A stretch of 64,000 bases of DNA from an uncultured Prevotella sp. (GCA_900554545.1 USHW01000001.1:67039-131038), one strand, 5' to 3'; positions 34,248 to 43,363 are shown, counted from the first letter of the stretch. Notes: a model not told the origin generated them from the letters alone. Numbers and translations are program-made.

Positions 34248-36452
34248 TTATTTCTTTGGCGTTTCAGATAATGAGAAGTCAAGCTGTTTCTTCTCCACAT
34301 TGGCTTTTGCCACTACGATGCGGACGGGGTCTCCTAACTGGTAACGGTGGTGATGGCGCCGCCCTATGAGGCAGTAGTTGCGCTCGTCGAACTCGTAATA
34401 GTCGTCGTCAAGGTCGTGCAGGGGCACCATTCCCTCGCAGTGGTTCTCGTCAATCTCGCAGTATATGCCGTAAGATGTTATGCCGCTGATGTGCGCGTCG
34501 TATTCGTTGCCGATTTTGTCGGCCATGAATTCCACCATCTTATACTTGATTGAGTCGCGCTCGGCCTGTGCTGCCACCTGCTCCATGTCGCTCGCGTGCT
34601 CGCACAACTCTTCGTAATACTCCTTGTTCGCGCTGCGTCCGCCGTTCTGGTAGCGCGTCAGCAGGCGGTGAACCATTGTGTCGGGATAGCGCCGGATGGG
34701 GCTTGTGAAGTGGGTATAGTAGTCGAACGCCAGTCCGTAGTGCCCTATGTTGTGCACGCTGTACTTTGCTTTCATCATGGCGCGGAGGGCAACCATCTCG
34801 ATAAGGTTCTGCTCGCGGCGGCCCTGGCAGTCGTCCATCAGCTTGTTGAGGCTGCGCGTTATCTCGCCCTTTGTGCCTGCGGTCTTGAGCTTGTAGCCGA
34901 ACTTCACGGCGAACTCGCGCAGCGTTTCCAGCTTCGTGGGGTCTGGTTGGTCGTGTATTCGGTAAGGCAGCGTCTTGGCCTTCTGCCCCTTTTTCACCTT
35001 GCCCACGCTCTCGGCGACATACCGGTTGGCAAGGAGCATGAACTCCTCGATGAGCTTGTTAGCGTCTTTCGACTTCTTGAAGTAGCAGCGTATGGGCTTG
35101 CCTTTCTCGTCAACGTCGAACCGCATCTCCTCACGGTCGAACTTAACGGAGCCGTTCTTGAACCTTGCGGCGCGCAGCTTCTTGGCTATGCGGTCGAGCG
35201 TTATAAGCTCGTCGGCGTATTCGCCGCGGTAACCGCCGGGTCCGGCAGGCGGCGCAGGCTCGCCCGTTCCTTCCTTCACGCCGTTGTCTTCGAGTATCTG
35301 CTGCACCTCTTCGTAGGCGAAGCGGCGGTTGCTTTTTATCACGGCGTGAACCAGCCGCCATGACTTCACCTCGCCGTCGCCGTCGATATTGAACACGGCA
35401 CTGTACGTAAGCTTCTCCTCGTCGGGGCGTAGCGAGCAGATGAAGTTGCACAGCCGTTCGGGCAGCATTGGTATAGTGCGGTCTACGAGGTAGACGCTCG
35501 TGGCGCGTTTCTGCGCCTCCTTGTCTATGATAGAGCCTTCGGTGACGTAGTGTGACACGTCGGCGATGTGTACTCCCACCTCCCACAGGTTGTCGGCCAG
35601 CCGCCTGATGGAGAGCGCGTCGTCAAAGTCTTTCGCGTCATGCGGGTCAATCGTGAATGTGGTTACGTTGCGGAAGTCCTCGCGCTCCTTGTAGTCCTGC
35701 TCGGTGATTTCGGCCGAAATCTTCTCGGCGGCTTCCTCTACGCGCTTCGGGTATTTGTAAGGCAGGCCGTATTGCGCCAGAATGGAGTGCATCTCAACGT
35801 CGTTGTCGCCCTGTTCTCCGAGCACGTCAACCACTTCGCCTATGATGTTCTTGTTGTCGCCTTCCGGCCATCGGGTCACTTTTACAACGGCTTTTTCGCC
35901 CGTCTTGCCGCCTTTGAGCTTGTTCTTCGGCAGTATTATGTTGTTGGCGAAGACGTTGCCGTCGGGCACAAGGTAGGCGAAGTCGCGCTCCACCTTGAGC
36001 CGCCCTACGAACTGGTCGCGTGCGCGTTCAAGTATTTCGGTCACCATGGCCTCCTTGATGTGCTTCTGCCGGCGTGCCATGAAGGTTACGCGGACGCGGT
36101 CGCCCGTCAGCGCCGACAGCGAGTTGCGCTCCGCTACGAACACCGGCTGCGTGCCGTCGTCGGGCACAAAGCTGTTCTTCCCGTTGGGCTTGCGTATGAA
36201 CCTGCCCTCCTGCACCTGGCCTTTCAGGTTGAGCTTGTACGAGTTTTCTCCCGTCTTCACAAGGATGTCGTCCCACGCCATGTCCTCGGTCATCTCTACG
36301 GCCTGCATCTTCGCCGGGTGTGTGTTCAGTCTCAGTTCCTTGAATATCTGTTTGAAGCTGAACTGTTTGCCGGGATTTCTCATGAACAGGCTTTGCAGCA
36401 TGTCGGCCAGCTTGTTTTTTGTCAGCCTTTTCTTGTCTTTCTTTTCTTTCAT
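34248..36452 (-). CDS. rnr: Ribonuclease R (RNB-family 3'-5' exoribonuclease)
   Basis: Cytoplasmic processive exoribonuclease of 734 residues that degrades structured RNA. In order: an N-terminal helical domain, cold-shock-type OB domains (about 75-225), the RNB catalytic domain from TFTIDPHDAKDFDDALSI (about residue 265; metal-binding aspartates) through the SPIRRYPD block, and a C-terminal S1 domain (ISGITSYGIYCEIDENHCEG). Its ability to unwind hairpins is notable in a genome whose transcripts would end in long stems. Convergent with the alpha-galactosidase gene. Confidence 0.95.
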   Translation of the reverse strand: MKEKKDKKRLTKNKLADMLQSLFMRNPGKQFSFKQIFKELRLNTHPAKMQAVEMTEDMAWDDILVKTGENSYKLNLKGQVQEGRFIRKPNGKNSFVPDDGTQPVFVAERNSLSALTGDRVRVTFMARRQKHIKEAMVTEILERARDQFVGRLKVERDFAYLVPDGNVFANNIILPKNKLKGGKTGEKAVVKVTRWPEGDNKNIIGEVVDVLGEQGDNDVEMHSILAQYGLPYKYPKRVEEAAEKISAEITEQDYKEREDFRNVTTFTIDPHDAKDFDDALSIRRLADNLWEVGVHIADVSHYVTEGSIIDKEAQKRATSVYLVDRTIPMLPERLCNFICSLRPDEEKLTYSAVFNIDGDGEVKSWRLVHAVIKSNRRFAYEEVQQILEDNGVKEGTGEPAPPAGPGGYRGEYADELITLDRIAKKLRAARFKNGSVKFDREEMRFDVDEKGKPIRCYFKKSKDANKLIEEFMLLANRYVAESVGKVKKGQKAKTLPYRIHDQPDPTKLETLREFAVKFGYKLKTAGTKGEITRSLNKLMDDCQGRREQNLIEMVALRAMMKAKYSVHNIGHYGLAFDYYTHFTSPIRRYPDTMVHRLLTRYQNGGRSANKEYYEELCEHASDMEQVAAQAERDSIKYKMVEFMADKIGNEYDAHISGITSYGIYCEIDENHCEGMVPLHDLDDDYYEFDERNYCLIGRRHHHRYQLGDPVRIVVAKANVEKKQLDFSLSETPKK

Positions 36453-36517
36453 AAATTATATGTGTTTCTTTTGTTTTGGAGGGCTGCCTGCGGTGCGGAA
36501 GGCCTCCGCATTTTCTG

Positions 36518-36525
36518 CGAAGATA
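36518..36525 (-). promoter_or_regulatory. -7-like promoter box upstream of rnr
   Basis: Minus-strand TATCTTCG, one base off the TAnnTTTG consensus, about 65 bp before the rnr ATG. Confidence 0.35.
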
Positions 36526-36598
36526 CGAAAATAATTGTATATAAGGGTAGTATGTTATGATTATTTTGCAAAAAATCGGCATGGCACTAACACCCGAC

Positions 36599-36710
36599 GA
36601 CCCACCCCAACCAAAGGGATAACCCACCCCAGCCCTCCCGAAGGGAGGGAGCCTGGTTGCCTGTCGCGGTTTTGAATTATAGGTCTTATAAGCCCTATAT
36701 GGCCTATTCA
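36599..36710. repeat. CCACCCC family copies and rtaagcc words
   Basis: One and a half direct copies of the CCCACCCCARCC repeat (36599-36654) with a GCCCTCCCGAAGGGAGGG palindrome, then words such as GGTCTTATAAGCCCTATATG (36669-36688). Confidence 0.65.
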
Positions 36711-36760
36711 GCCGGTGAAAGGGCATGGCTTAGGTTATTCTCGATTTCCGGTGGTATTCC

Positions 36761-36882
36761 AAAAGATGCCCTTTTGGAAGGTAAAAGGCCACCTTTTAGC
36801 GTGCAAAAGACGGCCTTTTGCAGCCTAAAAGACGGCCTTTTGGAATGCCGTTTGTAACTTGCTGGTTTTCAGTAAGTTGTGG
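36761..36882. repeat. 22-bp-unit GGCC hairpin array (array 9)
   Basis: The most regular copy: four units exactly 22 bp apart with pentamers ATGCC, GCCAC, ACGGC, ACGGC, followed by the flank GTAACTTGCTGGTTTTCAGT. It lies between the divergent rnr and CoA-transferase promoters, so it cannot be only a terminator. Confidence 0.88.
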
Positions 36883-36921
36883 ATTTCTTGAAAAAGGACG
36901 CACTTGTTGCCGAAAATTTAC

Positions 36922-36929
36922 TATCTTTG
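36922..36929 (+). promoter_or_regulatory. -7 promoter box of the CoA-transferase gene
   Basis: TATCTTTG, exact match to TAnnTTTG, 49 bp before the ATG at 36979. Confidence 0.55.
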
Positions 36930-36978
36930 CAAACTGTAAATGTGATTTCTGAAAACCTAAACCTAAATAACACACATT

Positions 36979-38484
36979 ATGGCATACAAACGCATGACGG
37001 CGGCCGAGGCTGCCGCATTGATACAGAACGGCCAAAACATAGGTCTTAGCGGCTTCACGCCGGCCGGTACGGCGAAGGCGGTTACACACGAGCTGGCCAA
37101 GAAGGCGCAGGCCGAGCACGAGGCCGGACGCGAGTTCAAAATAGGTCTCTTCACGGGAGCGTCGACAGGGCAGAGCGCCGACGGCGACCTCTCGAACGCG
37201 CAGGCCATAAAGTACCGCGCGCCGTACACCACCAACCCCGACTTCCGCCGCCACGTCAACGCAGGCGAAATAGCCTACAACGACATACACCTGAGCCAGA
37301 TGGCGCAGGAGCTTCGCTACGGCTTCATGGGTCAGGTGGACTGGGCCATTCTCGAAGTGTGCGACATCGACGAGGGCGCCGACACCTGCCGTGCATACCT
37401 TACGGCGGCAGGCGGCATCAGCCCCACCGTGGCGCGGCTGGCCAAGCACGTCATCCTGGAGCTTAACCACTTCCACAGCCCGGAAGCGAAGTACCTGCAC
37501 GACGTGTACGAACCGCTCGACCCGCCCCTGCGCCAGCCCATCCCCATCACGCATGTGAGCGACCGCATCGGCACGCCTTACGTTGAAATAGAGGCCAGCA
37601 AGGTGGTGGGCGTGGTTGAATGCGACATCGCCGACGAGGCGCGCGCTTTCAAGGCGTCAGACCCGATAACCGACCAGATAGGGCACAACGTGGCCCAGTT
37701 CCTGCTATCCGACATGAAGCGCGGCATCATTCCGCCGTCGTTCCTTCCGCTACAGAGCGGCGTGGGCAGCACGGCCAACGCCATACTCGGCGCCCTCGGA
37801 CATGAGAAGAGCGTGCCAGACTTCAACGTCTACACAGAGGTTCTTCAGGACAGCGTCGTAGGAATGATGCTCGAAGGCCGCGTAAAGGACGCTTCGTCCT
37901 GCTCGCTGACCGTCTCAAACGAGTGCCTCAAGCAGATTTACGACAACATTGACTACTTCAAGCAGCATCTGACGCTGCGCCCCAGCGAGATATCCAACTC
38001 TCCCGAGGTTATCCGCAGGCTTGGAGTAATCGCCATCAACACCGCCATCGAGGTTGACATCTACGGCAACGCCAACTCTACCCACATATCGGGCACGAAG
38101 ATGATGAACGGCATCGGCGGCTCGGGCGACTTCGAGCGCAACGCCTACATCAGCATATTCACCTGCCCGTCGACGGCCAAGAACGGCCTGATTAGCTCCA
38201 TCGTGCCGTTCGTGAGCCATCAGGACAGCTCCGAGCACGACGTCAACGTAATCGTTACGGAGCAGGGAGTGGCCGACCTGCGCGGCAAGTCGCCGGCACA
38301 GCGCGCCCAGCTCATCATTGAGAACTGCGCCCATCCCGACTACCGTCCGCTGCTGCGCGACTACCTCGCGCTGACCAAGGGCGGGCACACGCGCCACAGC
38401 CTGACCGCCGCCTTTGCAATGCACGACACGCTGGCACGCAAGGGCGACATGCACTTGACCGACTTCTCGGAATATATTAAATAA
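36979..38484 (+). CDS. Acetyl-CoA hydrolase/transferase family protein (likely succinate:acetate CoA-transferase)
   Basis: Cytoplasmic class I CoA-transferase of 501 residues. Two alpha/beta domains carry the family patterns GLSGFTPAGTAKAV (about 16-29), the probable active-site Glu287 in YTEVLQD, GGIGGSGDF-type glycine-rich loop IGGSGDFERNAY, and VTEQGVADLRG. Members move CoA between acetyl-CoA and succinate, linking acetate and succinate production in anaerobes; which direction holds here is unknown. Has its own promoter. A 31-bp inverted repeat begins within a few bases of the stop. Confidence 0.88.
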   Translation: MAYKRMTAAEAAALIQNGQNIGLSGFTPAGTAKAVTHELAKKAQAEHEAGREFKIGLFTGASTGQSADGDLSNAQAIKYRAPYTTNPDFRRHVNAGEIAYNDIHLSQMAQELRYGFMGQVDWAILEVCDIDEGADTCRAYLTAAGGISPTVARLAKHVILELNHFHSPEAKYLHDVYEPLDPPLRQPIPITHVSDRIGTPYVEIEASKVVGVVECDIADEARAFKASDPITDQIGHNVAQFLLSDMKRGIIPPSFLPLQSGVGSTANAILGALGHEKSVPDFNVYTEVLQDSVVGMMLEGRVKDASSCSLTVSNECLKQIYDNIDYFKQHLTLRPSEISNSPEVIRRLGVIAINTAIEVDIYGNANSTHISGTKMMNGIGGSGDFERNAYISIFTCPSTAKNGLISSIVPFVSHQDSSEHDVNVIVTEQGVADLRGKSPAQRAQLIIENCAHPDYRPLLRDYLALTKGGHTRHSLTAAFAMHDTLARKGDMHLTDFSEYIK

Positions 38485-38582
38485 GGTGAGAGGGTGAGAA
38501 AGTGAGAAGGTGAGAAAACATAATACTTCAAATCAAAACTGAAGTCCTGTTTTCTCACCTTCTCACTTTCTCACCCTCTTGC
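38485..38582. repeat. Perfect 31-bp gtgagaaag hairpin after the CoA-transferase gene
   Basis: Arms 38490-38520 and 38548-38578 are perfect complements over 31 bp with a 27-base loop. Words repeat every 8 bases (TGAGAAAG, TGAGAAGG). The first word touches the stop codon. Confidence 0.9.
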
Positions 38583-38711
38583 CTTCATCCCGTTTTTGCT
38601 GTTGCCGAAAAACAGGAAATCAATAGGTAAAAACAGGAAAACTTTATATGTATTTTAGTTTTCTAAGTTTTTATTACGTTACCCGTAAACAGGTGTTCAT
38701 AGCGTTTTTGT

Positions 38712-38719
38712 TAATTTTG
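38712..38719 (+). promoter_or_regulatory. -7 promoter box of the DUF3943 gene
   Basis: TAATTTTG, matching TAnnTTTG, 30 bp before the ATG at 38749. Confidence 0.45.
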
Positions 38720-38748
38720 TGGCGACAAACCATATCAACGGAACGCTT

Positions 38749-39585
38749 ATGATGAAACTTGTACGCACCTTGGCGAAGGTGTTGCTCACACTGACCTGCA
38801 ACACTGTGACTGCCGCTGCGCATACAGAAAAAGACACTTTGCTCATCGACGACAGAACCGAGACGTGCGACACCGTGCCCGACAGCCTGGCATTGGCCGC
38901 CAAGCCACGGGCTAACATCTATGACCTGCCTTATTCAACCAGGACAAGCTGCCCCGACTGGAAGCGCCTGTGGCTCAACACAGGTGTGCTTTTCGCCGGC
39001 GGAGTGGCTACGCTGGGAGTGCTGCAGCTGCTGCCCGAGAACGCAACGGCGTGGAACAAGGAGCGCATAACGTCGATACCTTTCTGGAAACGGTGGAGCT
39101 ACCACGTGAGCCGCGGCCCCGTGTGGGACGGCGACAACTTTGTTTTCAACTACATACTGCATCCGTATGCCGGTGCGGTTTACTACATGGGAGCGCGCAG
39201 CCTGGGCTTCAACAGGCTCGGCTCGTTCCTGTATTGCACGGCCATATCCACCGTTTTCTGGGAGTACGGGATAGAGGCTTTCATGGAAAAGCCGTCGATA
39301 CAGGACCTCATATTGACCCCGCTGTCGGGTCTCCTGTTGGGAGAGGTGTTTTATAAGCTTAAACGCAGGATTGTGAGCGACGGCTACCGGCTGTGGGGTT
39401 CGCGCGCATGGGGCAACATTGTGGCCTTCCTCATCGACCCCGTGAACGAGGTTATAGGCCTGTTTGCCGGCAATCCGTGCCGTGAGGCGTTGAAGCGCAA
39501 GAGCCGTGTGACGGTAAGTTGCACGCCGTGGGCGGTGCCTATGGACGGCGGCTCGTTCGGCCTTACGGTGAGCGTGATGATGTGA
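38749..39585 (+). CDS. DUF3943-like exported/membrane protein
   Basis: A 278-residue protein of unknown function that resembles the DUF3943 family: FNYILHPYAGAVYYMGARSLG near residue 140, then STVFWEYGIEAFMEKPSIQDL, then TPLSGLLLGEVFY. The N-terminus is signal-like (to about residue 25), and a hydrophobic segment around 80-95 (LFAGGVATLGVLQLL) may be a membrane helix. Family members are thought to sit in the envelope; no enzymatic motif is visible. ATG at 38749 or 38752 are both possible. Single-gene unit with its own promoter, followed seven bases after the stop by a repeat array. Confidence 0.7.
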   Translation: MMKLVRTLAKVLLTLTCNTVTAAAHTEKDTLLIDDRTETCDTVPDSLALAAKPRANIYDLPYSTRTSCPDWKRLWLNTGVLFAGGVATLGVLQLLPENATAWNKERITSIPFWKRWSYHVSRGPVWDGDNFVFNYILHPYAGAVYYMGARSLGFNRLGSFLYCTAISTVFWEYGIEAFMEKPSIQDLILTPLSGLLLGEVFYKLKRRIVSDGYRLWGSRAWGNIVAFLIDPVNEVIGLFAGNPCREALKRKSRVTVSCTPWAVPMDGGSFGLTVSVMM

Positions 39586-39592
39586 GGCTTTG

Positions 39593-39680
39593 CAAAAGGC
39601 CGTCTTTCGCCTTGTAAAAGGTGGCATATTGCGCGGTAAAAGACGGCCTTTTGGAATGCGAAAGACGGCCTTTTGCAAGG
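39593..39680. repeat. 22-bp-unit GGCC hairpin array (array 10)
   Basis: Four units with pentamers GCCGT, GTGGC, ACGGC, ACGGC. The usual CTGATNATCAG flank is not recognisable here. Begins eight bases after the DUF3943 stop. Confidence 0.82.
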
Positions 39681-39799
39681 CGGCTTGCTTTTGGGCGGCG
39701 TGAAGCAGGCTGCCGGCTGTGGGCTGACCGGCGTTGTAATAAAATTGAAACAATTATCCATTAATCTTTACAATATCGGCTAATGTCGAATATTTTACT

Positions 39800-39807
39800 T
39801 AACTTTG
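39800..39807 (+). promoter_or_regulatory. -7 promoter box of the epimerase gene
   Basis: TAACTTTG, 28 bp before the ATG at 39836. Confidence 0.5.
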
Positions 39808-39835
39808 CGCCCGTTTTACAGACGTTCAAGACAGA

Positions 39836-40831
39836 ATGAAGAAGTTATTGGTTACAGGTGCAAGCGGCTTTATAGGCAGTTTTATCGTCGAGGAGGCTCT
39901 CAATCGGGGCTTTGAGACGTGGGCGGCTGTGCGCAAGGGCAGTTCGAGGCGTTACCTTCAGGACGGGAGGATACGCTTCGTCGAACTCGACTTCGACAAC
40001 CCCGACGGCCTGCGCGAGCGGCTTTCAGGCATCGGTTTCAACTATGTAGTACACGCGGCGGGCGCAACCAAGTGCCTGCACGCTGACGACTTTTTCCGTA
40101 CCAACACGCAAGGCACCGTAAACCTGGCTTCTGCCTTGATGGACGTCTGCCCCCGGCTGGAGCGCTTTGTGTTCATAAGCAGCCTCAGTGTGTGCGGCCC
40201 TGTAAGGGAAAAGCAGCCTTACACCGACATCACCGCTGCCGACACGCCGCGTCCCGACACTGCTTACGGGCGCAGCAAGCTCGAGGCCGAGCGTGCCCTT
40301 GACGCCCTTGAGGGCTTCCCTTTCATAGTGTTGAGGCCTACGGGAGTGTACGGACCGCGTGAGAAAGACTACTTCATGATGGCCGAGAGCATAAAGAAGC
40401 ATGTTGATTTTGCCGCAGGGCTGCGTCCGCAAGACCTCACTTTCATATATGTGAAGGACCTTGTGGATGCCGTCTTCCTGGCTCTTGACCGTGGCAAAAT
40501 AGGCTCGCGATACCTTTTAAGCGACGGCAATGTATATTCGTCGCGTGCATTCAGCGACCTCATACGCCGCGAACTCGGCAACCCCTGGCTGCTGCGCATT
40601 AAGGCTCCGCTGTGGCTTCTGCGCGTGATAACAGCCTTGGGAGAGGCCGCAGGTAGGCTTACGGGGAGCATGACCGCGCTCAACAACGACAAGTATAAAA
40701 TAATGAAGCAGCGCAACTGGCGGTGCGACATCAGCCCGGCAACCGCCGAACTTGGGTTCAGTCCGCGTTACGGACTGGCCGAAGGGGTGCATGAGGCCAT
40801 CGCATGGTACAGGGAAAACGGCTGGCTTTGA
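39836..40831 (+). CDS. NAD-dependent epimerase/dehydratase family protein
   Basis: Extended short-chain dehydrogenase of 331 residues. The nucleotide-binding motif is TGASGFIGS at residues 7-15, and the catalytic pair is YGRSK (about 144-148) with a Ser-rich strand FISSLSVCG before it. Substrate is unknown: nucleotide sugars, sterol-like or isoprenoid-linked substrates all occur in this family. It is followed after a long repeat gap by a PAP2 membrane protein, and the two might share a lipid- or glycan-related role, but this is weak. Confidence 0.8.
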   Translation: MKKLLVTGASGFIGSFIVEEALNRGFETWAAVRKGSSRRYLQDGRIRFVELDFDNPDGLRERLSGIGFNYVVHAAGATKCLHADDFFRTNTQGTVNLASALMDVCPRLERFVFISSLSVCGPVREKQPYTDITAADTPRPDTAYGRSKLEAERALDALEGFPFIVLRPTGVYGPREKDYFMMAESIKKHVDFAAGLRPQDLTFIYVKDLVDAVFLALDRGKIGSRYLLSDGNVYSSRAFSDLIRRELGNPWLLRIKAPLWLLRVITALGEAAGRLTGSMTALNNDKYKIMKQRNWRCDISPATAELGFSPRYGLAEGVHEAIAWYRENGWL

Positions 40832-40835
40832 GGCT

Positions 40836-41074
40836 TCTACGGTTATGGGGTCATGCGGTTTTACGGTCATACGGTGCATAAACATCATGCCGACAGCCGT
40901 AAAACCCCATAATTCCGAAACCTCATAACCCAACAACCCCATAACCGTATAACCCTAAAACCTCACAACCCCATAACCGCATAACCCTAAAACCTTACAA
41001 CCGTATAACCTCATAACCCAACAACCCCATAACCTCATAACCCTAAAACCTCACAACCGTATAACCGAATAATA
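40836..41074. repeat. ataaccgtaaaacc word array, epimerase-PAP2 gap
   Basis: About 240 bp made almost only of the words CCGTAAAACC, CCATAACC and ACAACC, with a short opposite-strand section at the left (ACGGTTATGGGG and GCGGTTTTACGG, 40840-40882). Fills the gap from the epimerase stop to the PAP2 start. Confidence 0.8.
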
Positions 41075-41077
41075 ACA

Positions 41078-42043
41078 ATGATAAAGTTCATCAAGCAGCT
41101 TTTCGCCGTAGAAAAGCATCCGCACAAGGGCCTGCTGGCCATGGAGTGGGTGATGGTAGGATACTTGGTGCTTACCCTGCTGATAGTCTTCTTCACATAT
41201 ACAAAGGCCGAAAACCCCAACGAAATGATTTGGGGGCGTGTCCGTGTGGCGGCGATTACAGCCGGCATGTGGGCGGTCTACCGCATGATGCCGTGCCGGT
41301 TGACGCTGTTCTTGCGCATAACGGTGCAGCTGGCGTTGCTCGGATGGTGGTATCCTGACACTTACGAAATAAACCGCATGCTGCCCAACCTCGACCATGT
41401 GTTCGCCCGGTGGGAGCAGGACTTGTTCGGATGCCAGCCTGCCTTGCTGTTCTGCGAGGCCATGCCGTGGCCCTTTTTCAGCGAGCTTATGAGCATGGGA
41501 TATGCCGTTTATTATCCCATGATTGTAGTGGTGGTGATATTTTATTTCCTGTACAGGTACAAGGACTACGAGCTTGCGGCGTTTGTAGTGCTTGCGTCGT
41601 TCTTCGCCTACTACCTCATTTACATCTTCCTGCCGGTCACGGGGCCAACTTTTTATTACGAAGCGGTGGGCATAGACAATATCGTCAACGGCGTTTTCCC
41701 CGACGTGGGGTATCATTTCAACTACATCCAGGACTGCCTCGCCACGCCGGGATATACTGACGGAGTGTTCTATCAGATGGTTGAGAGCGCCAAGGCGGCC
41801 GGCGAGCGTCCTACGGCGGCGTTCCCTTCGAGCCATGTAGGCATAAGCACGGTGCTCATGCTGCTGGCCTGGCGCACCGGCAACCGCCGTTTCTTCTACA
41901 TCCTGTTGCCGTTCTATGTCCTGCTGTGCCTGTCTACCGTGTACATACAGGCTCACTATGCCATCGACGTGTTGGCAGGATGGGTTACCGGAGTGGCGCT
42001 CTATTTCGCACTGATGTGGGTGGGGAAGAAGGTGTGCCGTTGA
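41078..42043 (+). CDS. PAP2-superfamily membrane phosphatase/transferase
   Basis: Inner-membrane protein of 321 residues with about seven hydrophobic helices. Late PAP2 motifs are seen: FPSSHVG with His253 and HYAIDVLAGW with His293 and Asp297; the first (KxxxxxxRP) motif is poor. Related proteins dephosphorylate undecaprenyl pyrophosphate or lipid phosphates, or transfer phospho-head groups onto ceramides. The long N-terminal helical part favours the inositol-phosphoceramide-synthase-like branch, but the inositol lipid genes are not next to it. Activity is not assigned. Confidence 0.8.
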   Translation: MIKFIKQLFAVEKHPHKGLLAMEWVMVGYLVLTLLIVFFTYTKAENPNEMIWGRVRVAAITAGMWAVYRMMPCRLTLFLRITVQLALLGWWYPDTYEINRMLPNLDHVFARWEQDLFGCQPALLFCEAMPWPFFSELMSMGYAVYYPMIVVVVIFYFLYRYKDYELAAFVVLASFFAYYLIYIFLPVTGPTFYYEAVGIDNIVNGVFPDVGYHFNYIQDCLATPGYTDGVFYQMVESAKAAGERPTAAFPSSHVGISTVLMLLAWRTGNRRFFYILLPFYVLLCLSTVYIQAHYAIDVLAGWVTGVALYFALMWVGKKVCR

Positions 42044-42052
42044 AGTCTTTTG

Positions 42053-42167
42053 GGGAAGTTAGAGAATTTAGAGAAGTTAAAGAAGTTATAGCCAAATGCC
42101 TTGTTGCTTAGCCTGGCACAGGTAATGGCTATAACTTCTTTAACTTCTCTAACTTCTTTAACTCCCT
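42053..42167. repeat. gaagttaga word hairpin after the PAP2 gene
   Basis: Arms 42055-42094 and 42126-42165 pair, perfectly over the inner 23 bp, with a 31-base loop. Words repeat every 9 bases (GAAGTTAGA, GAATTTAGA, GAAGTTAAA). Confidence 0.88.
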
Positions 42168-42217
42168 AAAAAGGCATCTTTAACTACAAAAATGAACTAT
42201 ATAAGGCCAAAATCCAT

Positions 42218-42225
42218 TATTTTTG
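42218..42225 (+). promoter_or_regulatory. -7 promoter box overlapping the DUF4294 leader
   Basis: TATTTTTG, only five bases before the ATG at 42231. The expected transcription start falls on or beside the start codon, giving a leaderless or nearly leaderless mRNA. Confidence 0.5.
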
Positions 42226-42230
42226 CAGCC

Positions 42231-42884
42231 ATGACAACGCTTAAATCATTCATCGTCTTTATGCTTGCCATGCTTCTGCCGGCGGTCGCCTGCGCCCAGA
42301 AAGGCGGGGAAAAGGACGGCGTGAAGCCTGAAGACAGGGAGGTGGACATGGACAACCCGACCTTCGTGCCTAACGTAAAGGTGGGCAAGGTGCTTGTCGA
42401 CGGCGACAGCATACAGTACGTCGAGCTGAACAACGTTTACGTTTATCCGCAGCCGGTGTTCAAGAACGCCAAGCGGCGCGCGGCCTACAACCGCCTTGTT
42501 TACAACGTGAAGAAGGTGCTGCCGATAGCGAAGGAGGTGAACAAAATCATCATAGAGACTTACGAATACCTGCAGACGCTGCCCGACAAGCGTGCGCGCG
42601 ACGAGCACATGAAGCGCGTCGAGGCCGACATCATGCGCCGATACAAGCCGAGGATGAAGAAACTGTCGTATTCGCAGGGCAAGCTCCTCATCAAGCTTGT
42701 CTACCGCGAGTGCGACTCTTCGGCGTATGACTTGATACGGGCGTTCATCAGTCCCGTGCGCGCAGGCTTCTACCAGGCCTTCGCCTGGGCGTTCGGCGCA
42801 AGCCTGATGAAGAAGTATGACCCGGAAAAGACCGACCGCCTGACCGAGCGCGTGGTGCTAATGGTGGAGTCGGGGCAGCTCTGA
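42231..42884 (+). CDS. DUF4294 domain-containing exported protein
   Basis: A 217-residue protein with a signal peptide (about residues 1-23, ending ACA) followed by a charged linker and a DUF4294-like domain. The domain spans about residues 75-205: VELNNVYVYPQPVFKNAKRRA, YNRLVYNVKKVLPIAKEVN, and KLLIKLVYRECDSSAYDLI. Function of the family is unknown; it is widespread in Bacteroidota and often located near cell-envelope or peptidase genes. MTTLKSF is chosen because it starts the signal peptide. The next gene downstream is an M20 deacylase with its own promoter. Confidence 0.78.
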   Translation: MTTLKSFIVFMLAMLLPAVACAQKGGEKDGVKPEDREVDMDNPTFVPNVKVGKVLVDGDSIQYVELNNVYVYPQPVFKNAKRRAAYNRLVYNVKKVLPIAKEVNKIIIETYEYLQTLPDKRARDEHMKRVEADIMRRYKPRMKKLSYSQGKLLIKLVYRECDSSAYDLIRAFISPVRAGFYQAFAWAFGASLMKKYDPEKTDRLTERVVLMVESGQL

Positions 42885-42917
42885 CGGCAGCTGCATCGGC
42901 ACCAGCCACAATACCGT

Positions 42918-43046
42918 AGGCGGCCTTTCGTTTTGCGAAAGGCCGCCTTTTGCGTTCTAAACGGCCATCTTTTACAATGTAAAAGGCCGTCTTTTGGAAG
43001 CTAAAAGGCTACCTCTTTGTAACTCGTTGGCAATCAGTTTATTACT
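42918..43046. repeat. 22-bp-unit GGCC hairpin array (array 11)
   Basis: Five units, the first partial, with pentamers GCCGC, GCCAT, GCCGT and GCTAC among them, and the flank GTAACTCGTTGGCAATCAG. Starts 34 bp after the DUF4294 stop. Confidence 0.8.
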
Positions 43047-43064
43047 AATGGCTTTGCGGCTGTT

Positions 43065-43306
43065 GGCAGGATAGGCCGTATAAGCCTTATAAGACCTATA
43101 CTCACGTATCGGCGGATTTGTAATCCGCCGCACTGAACTGTTGCTGATTTGTAGTCAGGTAACCGTAAGGGCATGCATTATCGACAGATTGCAAATTCGC
43201 AATCTTATAAAACGCGGATTGCAAATCAGTACGGGCATGTGTGTTCAATTATGGTCAATTGATAACAGGTAATCAAGCTCCCTCCCTTCGGGAGGGTGGG
43301 GTGGGT
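43065..43306. repeat. Mixed repeats: rtaagcc words, GCGGATTTGTAATCCGC palindromes, CCTCCC copy
   Basis: AGGATAGGCCGTATAAGCC words (43070-43095), then GCGGATTTGTAATCCGC and decayed relatives (43111-43239), then a CTCCCTCCCTTCGGGAGGG copy (43265-43306) that ends just before the M20 promoter. No gene. Confidence 0.7.
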
Positions 43307-43327
43307 ATTAAAAAACTGCGTTTTTCG

Positions 43328-43359
43328 TTTGTCATTGCGCTCGCCTTTCACTATCTTTG
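43328..43359 (+). promoter_or_regulatory. Promoter of the M20 deacylase gene, also a member of a promoter-bearing repeat
   Basis: -33 TTTG (43328-43331), 20-bp spacer, -7 TATCTTTG (43352-43359). The sequence between and around is nearly repeated at 5867-5905 and more distantly at 5781-5811, both on the opposite strand. The start codon lies only four bases downstream. Confidence 0.68.
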
Positions 43360-43363
43360 CCGC

